NCBI GenBank assembly: GCA_964369265.1
Contig: CAYJEV010000061.1
Coordinates: 1 to 10,683, forward strand
Source of the DNA: DAMCAP01 sp964369265
GTDB lineage: Bacteria > Bacillota > Clostridia > Oscillospirales > Ruminococcaceae
DNA length: 10,683 nt
Direction of reading: 5' to 3'
In this document: positions 5,970 to 10,683 of the stretch, in pieces
Position numbering within the stretch: position 1 is the first letter of the stretch
Layout: the number at the start of each line of letters is the position of its first letter
Position numbers and translations under genes: made by a program
The notes under the pieces: generated by a model
The model's database searches: none
What the model was told of the DNA's origin: nothing
Seen by the model: only the letters and a program-made list of their open reading frames with translations

Positions 5970-8051
5970 ATGCCTAGGGACGTCGCATTAGAATTAACCC
6001 GTAATATCGGCATAATGGCTCATATTGACGCAGGAAAGACAACCACTACCGAGCGTATACTATACTACACTGGTAGAACACACAAGATTGGTGAGACTCA
6101 TGACGGTTCTGCAACAATGGACTGGATGGCTCAAGAGCAAGAGAGAGGTATCACAATTACTTCCGCTGCTACAACTTGTAAATGGCATGATCACCGTATT
6201 AATATTATCGACACCCCAGGACACGTTGACTTTACTGTTGAGGTTGAGCGTTCATTAAGAGTACTTGACGGTTCTGTTACAGTATTCTGCGCTAAGGGTG
6301 GAGTTGAGCCACAGTCTGAAACCGTTTGGAGACAGGCTGACAAATACAAAGTACCAAGAATGGCATATGTTAACAAGATGGACATTATGGGGGCTAACTT
6401 CTATAATGTTGTTGACATGATGCTAAAGCGCCTAAAGTGTAATGCTGTTCCAATTCAGCTACCAATCGGCGAGGAGCAATTCTTTAAGGGCATTATTGAC
6501 CTATTAGAGATGAAGGCTTATATCTACTATGATGATAAGGGCGAAGACGTAAGAGTTGAAGATATCCCTGCTGAAATGGAAGATAAGGCTGAGGAATATA
6601 GACTAGCACTAATGGAGTGTATTGCTGAAACTGATGAAGCGTTAATGGAGAAATTCCTAAACGATGAGGCTTTCACAATGGAAGAGATGAAGACGGCTAT
6701 CCGTACTGCAACTCTAAACAACACTATGATTCCAGTGCTATGTGGAACTTCCTACAGAAACAAGGGCGTTCAAAAGCTGCTTGATGCAGTTATTGACTAC
6801 ATGCCTGCTCCAACAGACATCGAAGCTATCAAGGGTGTAAACCCAGATACAGAAGAAGAGACAACAAGACCTTCTTCCGATTCTGAGCCTTTCTCTGCTC
6901 TTGCATTTAAGATCGCAACTGACCCATATGTTGGTAAGATTTGCTTCTTCAGAGTTTACTCTGGTTCTGTAAATGCAGGTTCTTCTGTACTAAACTCAAC
7001 TAAGAGCAATACAGAGAGAATGGGTAGACTTCTACAAATGCATGCTAACCACAGACAAGATATCGAAACTTGTTATGCAGGTGATATCGCTGCTGCGGTT
7101 GGTCTAAAAAATACAACAACTGGTGACACACTATGTGATCCAAAGCATCCAGTTATTCTTGAGTCTATGGACTTCCCAGAGCCAGTTATTCGTGTTGCTA
7201 TTGAGCCAAAAACGAAGGCTGGTCAAGAGAAGATGGGTCTAGCTCTTGCAAAGCTTGCAGAAGAAGATCCAACTTTCAAGACTTACACTGATGAAGAAAC
7301 TGGACAAACAATCATCGCTGGAATGGGTGAGCTTCACCTTGAGATCATCGTTGATAGAATGCTAAGAGAGTTCAGAGTTGAAGCAAATGTTGGTAGACCA
7401 CAAGTTGCTTACAAAGAAACAATTAGCAAGCTAGCAGACGTTGACCACAAGTACTCTCGTCAGTCTGGTGGTAAGGGTCAATACGGTCACGTTAAGATCA
7501 AGGTTGAGCCAAATGAGTCTGGTAAGGGTTATGAGTTCATCAACCAAGTTGTTGGTGGTTCTATTCCTAAGGAATACATTGGACCAATCGATCAAGGTAT
7601 CCAAGGTGCAATGGCTGTTGGTGTTCTTGCTGGCTATCAAGTAGTTGACGTTAAGGTAACTCTATATGATGGATCTTACCATGAAGTTGACTCCTCTGAA
7701 ATGGCGTTTAAGATCGCTGCTTCTATGGCGTTTAAGGAGGCTTGTAGAAAGGCTGTTCCTCAAATCCTTGAGCCTATCATGAAGGTTGTTGTAAACGTAC
7801 CAGATGAGTACATGGGCGATGTTATGGGTGACCTTAACTCTCGTCGTGGACAAATCCAAGGTATGACTGCTAACTTCGGTGCGCAAGAGATTACTGCATT
7901 TGTTCCTCTATCTGAGATGTTCGGTTATTCAACTGACCTACGTTCAAAATCTCAAGGTCGTGGTAACTATTCAATGGAACCAAGTCACTATATTGAAGTG
8001 CCTAAGTCCATTTCTGAGAAGATTATCAGCGAAAGAGCTAAGAACGCTTAG
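5970..8051 (+). CDS. fusA: Translation elongation factor G
   Basis: EF-G is the GTPase that drives tRNA-mRNA translocation and, with RRF, ribosome recycling. Its 693 residues are the normal length. GTPase motifs: G1 AHIDAGKT (17-24), G2 RGITI (59-63), G3 DTPGH with catalytic H85 (81-85), G4 NKMD (135-138) and G5 GTS (259-261). Domain II starts near residue 310; domain IV starts near GRPQVAYKE (475), and its tip GSYHEVDSSE carries H571, equal to the translocation residue H583 of E. coli. Domain V follows to the end. The sequence is the conventional bacterial single-copy type, with no sign of a FusB-like or tetracycline-protection paralogue. AAGGAGGA lies at 5958-5965. Third gene of the str operon. 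No strong terminator follows, only an 8-bp AT stem (TAGTTTTT 8049-8056 with AAAAACTA 8072-8079), so some read-through into tuf is likely. Confidence 0.99.
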   Translation: MPRDVALELTRNIGIMAHIDAGKTTTTERILYYTGRTHKIGETHDGSATMDWMAQEQERGITITSAATTCKWHDHRINIIDTPGHVDFTVEVERSLRVLDGSVTVFCAKGGVEPQSETVWRQADKYKVPRMAYVNKMDIMGANFYNVVDMMLKRLKCNAVPIQLPIGEEQFFKGIIDLLEMKAYIYYDDKGEDVRVEDIPAEMEDKAEEYRLALMECIAETDEALMEKFLNDEAFTMEEMKTAIRTATLNNTMIPVLCGTSYRNKGVQKLLDAVIDYMPAPTDIEAIKGVNPDTEEETTRPSSDSEPFSALAFKIATDPYVGKICFFRVYSGSVNAGSSVLNSTKSNTERMGRLLQMHANHRQDIETCYAGDIAAAVGLKNTTTGDTLCDPKHPVILESMDFPEPVIRVAIEPKTKAGQEKMGLALAKLAEEDPTFKTYTDEETGQTIIAGMGELHLEIIVDRMLREFRVEANVGRPQVAYKETISKLADVDHKYSRQSGGKGQYGHVKIKVEPNESGKGYEFINQVVGGSIPKEYIGPIDQGIQGAMAVGVLAGYQVVDVKVTLYDGSYHEVDSSEMAFKIAASMAFKEACRKAVPQILEPIMKVVVNVPDEYMGDVMGDLNSRRGQIQGMTANFGAQEITAFVPLSEMFGYSTDLRSKSQGRGNYSMEPSHYIEVPKSISEKIISERAKNA

Positions 8052-8079
8052 TTTTTACTGAAATTTTCTAAAAAAACTA

Positions 8080-8108
8080 TTGATTTTACGTCGCAATATT
8101 GCTAAAAT
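8080..8108 (+). promoter_or_regulatory. Promoter of tuf
   Basis: TTGATT (8080-8085), 17 bp and TAAAAT (8103-8108), with TGC directly before the -10 box (extended -10). The spacer contains the perfect palindrome GCAATATTGC (8093-8102). CGTCGCAA (8089-8096) is matched downstream by TTGTGACG (one mismatch), so the -10 box sits inside an inverted repeat that could be an operator. An internal promoter would explain higher EF-Tu output than from the str promoter alone. Confidence 0.7.
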
Positions 8109-8161
8109 ATATTTGTGACGACCAAAAATAAAAAATATTAATTTTAAGGGAGGATTTTCCT

Positions 8162-9361
8162 ATGGCTAAGGCTAAATTTGAAAGAAATAAGCCACACGTT
8201 AATATCGGAACAATCGGACACGTTGACCATGGTAAAACAAGCTTAACTGCTGCTATCACTAAGACTCTTGGTATGAAGGGTCAAGCTGAGTACGCTGCTT
8301 ACGACATGATCGACAAGGCACCTGAGGAGAGAGAGAGAGGTATTACAATCAATACTGCTCACGTTGAGTACGAGACAGATACTCGTCACTACGCTCACGT
8401 TGACTGCCCAGGACATGCTGACTACGTTAAGAACATGATCACTGGTGCTGCTCAAATGGACGGCGCTATCCTAGTTGTATCTTCTGCTGACGGCCCAATG
8501 CCTCAAACAAGAGAGCATATCCTACTTTCCCGTCAGGTTGGCGTTCCTTACATCGTTGTATTCATGAACAAGGTTGACCAAGTTGATGACGAAGAGCTAC
8601 TAGAGCTAGTAGAGATGGAAATCAGAGAGCTACTATCCTCTTATGACTTCCCAGGCGATGATATCCCAGTTGTTAAGGGTTCTGCACTGCAAGCTCTTGA
8701 AGCTCCAGACGATATCTCCCATGCTGCTTACGCTCCAATCATTGAGCTAATGGATCAAGTTGACGCTTACATCCCAACTCCTGAGAGAAAAGCTGATCTT
8801 CCATTCCTAATGCCTGTTGAGGACGTATTCACAATCACTGGTCGTGGTACTGTTGCAACTGGTAGAGTTGAGAGAGGCCAAGTTAAGCTATCCGACGAGA
8901 TCGAGATCGTTGGTCTAGCTGAAGAGAGCAGAAAAGTTGTTATCACAGGTATCGAGATGTTCAGAAAGCTTCTTGATTACGCTGAGGCTGGTGACAATAT
9001 CGGTGCTCTACTTCGTGGTGTTCAAAGATCTGAAATCGAAAGAGGTCAAGTTCTTTGTAAGCCAGGCTCCATTAAGCCACACACTAAGTTCAGAGGCCAA
9101 GTATACGTACTAAAGCAATCTGAGGGCGGCCGTCATACTCCTTTCTTCAACAACTACAGACCACAGTTCTACTTCAGAACAACTGACGTTACTGGTGTTG
9201 TTGCTCTAGATAACGGTGTAGAGATGTGTATGCCTGGCGATAACATCGAAATGGATGTTGAGCTAATCACTCCTATCGCTATCGAGAATGGTCTACGTTT
9301 CGCTATCCGTGAGGGTGGTAGAACAGTAGGTTCAGGCGTTGTAATCGGCGTTAACGAGTAA
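8162..9361 (+). CDS. tuf: Translation elongation factor Tu
   Basis: EF-Tu is the GTPase that carries aminoacyl-tRNA to the ribosomal A site. It has 399 residues and three domains (G domain about 1-205, beta domains II about 206-300 and III about 301-399). Motifs: G1 GHVDHGKT (19-26), G2 RGITI with T62 (59-63), G3 DCPGH with catalytic H85 (81-85), G4 NKVD (136-139) and G5 GSAL (173-176). Domain III has the usual GGRHTPFF and RTTDVTG segments, with no obvious elfamycin-resistance change. Leucine codons are strongly biased to CTA (16 of 26 by my count), matching fusA and rpsB and marking high expression. The start follows AAGGGAGG by eight bases. It is transcribed from its own promoter, perhaps also from the str promoter, and ends at a strong terminator. 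Confidence 0.99.
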   Translation: MAKAKFERNKPHVNIGTIGHVDHGKTSLTAAITKTLGMKGQAEYAAYDMIDKAPEERERGITINTAHVEYETDTRHYAHVDCPGHADYVKNMITGAAQMDGAILVVSSADGPMPQTREHILLSRQVGVPYIVVFMNKVDQVDDEELLELVEMEIRELLSSYDFPGDDIPVVKGSALQALEAPDDISHAAYAPIIELMDQVDAYIPTPERKADLPFLMPVEDVFTITGRGTVATGRVERGQVKLSDEIEIVGLAEESRKVVITGIEMFRKLLDYAEAGDNIGALLRGVQRSEIERGQVLCKPGSIKPHTKFRGQVYVLKQSEGGRHTPFFNNYRPQFYFRTTDVTGVVALDNGVEMCMPGDNIEMDVELITPIAIENGLRFAIREGGRTVGSGVVIGVNE

Positions 9362-9374
9362 TTTCTACTATATT

Positions 9375-9410
9375 TTCCCAGACACTTCGGTGTCTGGGAA
9401 TTTTGTATTT
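9375..9410 (+). terminator. Rho-independent terminator after tuf
   Basis: A perfect 11-bp stem, TTCCCAGACAC (9375-9385) with GTGTCTGGGAA (9390-9400), closed by a C(UUCG)G tetraloop, which is unusually stable, and followed by TTTTGTATTT. Confidence 0.95.
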
Positions 9411-9430
9411 ACACCAAAACACACTCTTTG

Positions 9431-9439
9431 CATATAATA
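9431..9439 (+). promoter_or_regulatory. Possible sporulation-type -10 box for the PRC-barrel gene
   Basis: CATATAATA fits the sigma-K -10 pattern CATAnnnTA and is one base from the sigma-E pattern CATACAAT. It also contains TATAAT, but no acceptable sigma-A -35 box lies 16-18 bp upstream (TACACC at 17 bp). ACACCA at 9411-9416 could supply the AC of a sigma-K -35. The leader would be only about 15 nt. Confidence 0.35.
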
Positions 9440-9458
9440 GCATAAAGGGGGTGGATTG

Positions 9459-9728
9459 ATGTATTGCAGAGCAAATGATTTAAGATGTAAAGATGTTATA
9501 AATGTTAGAAACGGAACAAGGATAGGAATAGTTGGAGATTTTGAAATTAATCTTAACACAGCCACTATTTGTTCGCTTGTGATTTTTGGAAAGTTTAAAT
9601 GCTTTGGGCTGTTTGGAAGGCATAAGGATATAATTATTAGATGGAGCGATATTCAAGTTATTGGAGAGGATAGCATTCTGGTAAATATTGATTACTCCCC
9701 ACATAGAAGAAAGCGCAATCCTTATTAG
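9459..9728 (+). CDS. YlmC/YmxH-family sporulation protein, PRC-barrel
   Basis: Encodes 89 residues that form a single small beta-barrel of the PRC type. The pattern fits the YlmC/YmxH family: Y-C-R-A-N-D-L-R-C-K-D-V-I-N-V at the start (3-17), R-I-G-I-V-G-D-F-E-I (21-30), a central strand ending in CFGLFGR (48-54), then IIIRWSDIQVIGEDSILV (58-75). Family members occur in spore-forming Firmicutes and are annotated as sporulation-associated; their molecular role is not established. The C-terminal PHRRKRNPY tail is basic. Start: ATG at 9459 after a GGGGGTGG ribosome site; an in-frame TTG at 9456 is less likely. It is a single gene between the tuf terminator and the tandem repeats. No classical terminator follows, only an AT hairpin near 9742-9760 and the repeat hairpins. 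Confidence 0.88.
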   Translation: MYCRANDLRCKDVINVRNGTRIGIVGDFEINLNTATICSLVIFGKFKCFGLFGRHKDIIIRWSDIQVIGEDSILVNIDYSPHRRKRNPY

Positions 9729-9774
9729 ATAGCAATTTACATAATAAATTTTTGTTTATTCATTATATTACTAC

Positions 9775-9892
9775 CAGGGGCGATTTTGAGGTCCGTTCTG
9801 CTCGCCACAAGTAACAACCACAAAACATGGACAATTTTTTAAAAAATTCTCTGAATTTTTGATATAATAATCTTAAAAAGATTATCATATAC
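9775..9892 (+). repeat. Structured intergenic repeat, copy A (tandem)
   Basis: The head CAGGGGCGATTTTGA is shared with copy B. Stem 1 is closed by GTCC (9791-9794) with GGAC (9829-9832) and continues as GTTCTG/CAAAAC with one mismatch. An AT hairpin AAAAATTC/GAATTTTT follows around a TCT loop near 9842-9860. The last hairpin is ATAATCTT (9867-9874) with AAGATTAT (9878-9885). It ends ATATAC, as copy B does. Copies A and B are 122 bp apart head to head and together fill most of the 411-bp gap before rpsB. Confidence 0.65.
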
Positions 9893-9896
9893 CTCG

Positions 9897-10023
9897 CAGG
9901 GGCGATTTTGATGTCCGTTTTGCTCGCCAAAAATGGCAACCGCAAAACATAGACAATTTCATCAAAAATTCATAGAAATTTTGATGAAATAATGCTTGCA
10001 TTATTGTCTGTGATATGATATAC
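9897..10023 (+). repeat. Structured intergenic repeat, copy B (tandem)
   Basis: Head as in copies A and C. Stem 1: TGTC (9912-9915) with GACA (9952-9955), GTTTTGC (9917-9923) with GCAAAAC (9942-9948) and inner GCCA/TGGC (9926-9929/9934-9937). Stem 2: ATTTCATCAAAA (9956-9967) with TTTTGATGAAAT (9979-9990), 12 bp perfect. Stem 3: AATAATGC (9988-9995) with GCATTATT (9998-10005). The end overlaps the rpsB promoter, so the repeat may supply part of it. Confidence 0.65.
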
Positions 10024-10024
10024 T
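9996..10024 (+). promoter_or_regulatory. Probable promoter of rpsB
   Basis: TTGCAT (9996-10001), 17 bp and TATACT (10019-10024), with TG one base before the -10 box (extended -10). The -35 box is weak and lies in the loop of stem 3 of repeat copy B. A start near 10031 gives a leader of about 109 nt. Confidence 0.5.
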
Positions 10025-10047
10025 TATACAGCAAATAAAAAAACACA

Positions 10048-10112
10048 CGTTCTGCCTTTAGTGCAAGGTGCTTTCATAAAGAAAGAAAAACCCACTAATA
10101 CTGGGCAGTGCG
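10048..10112 (+). ncRNA. Folded 5' leader of rpsB
   Basis: Three nested stems without conflict. P1: CGTTCTGCC (10048-10056) with GGCAGTGCG (10104-10112), one T-T mismatch and one G-T pair. P2: TTAGTG (10058-10063) with CACTAA (10093-10098). P3: GGT (10067-10069) with ACC (10090-10092), then CTTTC (10071-10075) with GAAAG (10081-10085) around ATAAA. A GGAGG at 10112-10116 lies at the base of P1, ahead of the true ribosome site at 10127-10131. Such a leader would fit feedback control by S2, known for rpsB in other bacteria; whether it matches a known leader family cannot be judged here. Confidence 0.55.
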
Positions 10113-10139
10113 GAGGAAAAACCTGAGGAGGATTTTAAA

Positions 10140-10683
10140 ATGGGCGTAGTTTCAATGAAACAACTACTAGAGGCTGGAGTACACTTCGGTCACCAAACAA
10201 GAAGATGGAACCCAAAAATGGCACCTTACATCTTCACAGAGAGAAACGGTATCTACATTATCGACCTACAAAAGACAGTTAAGATGATCGAGGAAGCTTA
10301 TGCTTTCGTTCGTGATGTTGCTGCAAGTGGCGAAACTGTACTATTCGTTGGTACTAAGAAGCAAGCTGGCGATTCCATTCGTGAAGAAGCTGAGAGAGCT
10401 GGTATTCACTTTGTAAACGCAAGATGGCTTGGTGGTATGATGACTAACTTTAAAACAATTCGTCGTCGTATCGAAAGACTAAAACAACTTCGCACTATGG
10501 AGATTGATGGAACATTCGATCGTCTACCAAAGAAGGAAGTAGTTAAGCTACACCTTGAAATTGAGAAGCTAGAGAAGTTCCTAGGCGGAATTAAGAACAT
10601 GAACAAGCTTCCTGGCGCAATCTTTGTTGTTGACCCACGCAAGGAAAAGATAGCTGTTGCTGAGGCAAAGAAGCTAGGTATCC
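10140..10683 (+). CDS. rpsB: 30S ribosomal protein S2 (partial, runs off the window)
   Basis: S2 is a late-assembling protein of the small subunit that binds 16S rRNA at the head-body junction near S1 and the mRNA exit. The 181 residues seen carry the family's conserved segments: MKQLLEAGVHFGHQTRRWNPKMAPYIF near the N-terminus, YIIDLQKT, FVGTKKQA, RWLGGMMTNF and, close to the window edge, PGAIFVVDPRKE. The coiled-coil hairpin typical of S2 falls around residues 105-160, rich in Lys, Glu and Leu. The ATG at 10140 lies eight bases after GGAGG (10127-10131). About 60 or more C-terminal residues are missing beyond the window. In most bacteria tsf (EF-Ts) follows, which cannot be checked here. Leucines favour CTA, as in tuf and fusA. 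It is expressed from the promoter and leader just upstream. Confidence 0.98.
   Translation, partial: MGVVSMKQLLEAGVHFGHQTRRWNPKMAPYIFTERNGIYIIDLQKTVKMIEEAYAFVRDVAASGETVLFVGTKKQAGDSIREEAERAGIHFVNARWLGGMMTNFKTIRRRIERLKQLRTMEIDGTFDRLPKKEVVKLHLEIEKLEKFLGGIKNMNKLPGAIFVVDPRKEKIAVAEAKKLGI

Noticed and set aside
8049..8079. fusA terminator
   Set aside because: TAGTTTTT/AAAAACTA is an all-A/T stem but for one pair, with a 15-nt loop and no T run after it. It is too weak to call.
9763..9945. Minus-strand frame of 60 codons across the tandem repeats
   Set aside because: Its two halves repeat similar peptides simply because the DNA repeat is duplicated. There is no ribosome site or start context.
9775..10023. 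CRISPR array
   Set aside because: Only two imperfect units of about 120 bp, no short identical repeats with unique spacers and no cas gene.

Overview
The window is AT-rich, gene-dense bacterial DNA, most probably from a spore-forming member of the Clostridia (Firmicutes). The evidence is strong AAGGAGG-type ribosome binding sites, sigma-A-like promoters, the rpsL-rpsG-fusA-tuf order, a YlmC/YmxH-type sporulation PRC-barrel protein, and Firmicutes-style S12, S7, EF-G, EF-Tu and S2 proteins. A run of 10 N inside rpsG shows a draft, scaffolded assembly, possibly a metagenome bin.

Layout. A putative lipoprotein gene lies on the minus strand (40-603). A gene-free stretch (604-1000) follows, holding a 135-bp element with inverted ends and then a structured repeat. 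A stand-alone leucyl aminopeptidase gene (pepA, 1001-2446) ends in a strong terminator. A minus-strand unit (3654 down to 2505) encodes a small XRE repressor and two small four-helix membrane proteins that share a DER motif. Diverging from it is a secreted permuted NlpC/P60 (YiiX-like) cysteine hydrolase gene (3813-4655). The str operon follows: a perfect-consensus promoter, rpsL, a long 192-nt structured spacer, rpsG and fusA, then tuf with its own promoter and a UUCG-capped terminator. A YlmC/YmxH-family gene (9459-9728) comes next. It is followed by two tandem copies of the structured repeat seen before pepA, a promoter, a folded leader and the start of rpsB, which runs off the window.

How the parts work together. 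The str genes and rpsB are translation housekeeping genes. Their non-coding parts (rpsL-rpsG spacer, rpsB leader) look like sites for ribosomal-protein feedback. The XRE/membrane-protein/hydrolase cluster looks like a small self-regulated envelope module. An 18-bp operator lies exactly between the two divergent promoters so that its two ends form both -35 boxes, and a second copy covers the transcription start of the repressor unit.

Most noteworthy: (1) the shared-operator divergent promoter; (2) three copies of an intergenic repeat whose closing stem differs in sequence but keeps pairing; (3) the rpsB leader fold; (4) S12 with Arg at the position where Lys-to-Arg gives streptomycin resistance; (5) the long structured rpsL-rpsG spacer. 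No mobile-element gene, CRISPR array, tRNA or rRNA was seen. The window is mostly ordinary housekeeping DNA, and the novelty is in its regulatory and repeat sequences.
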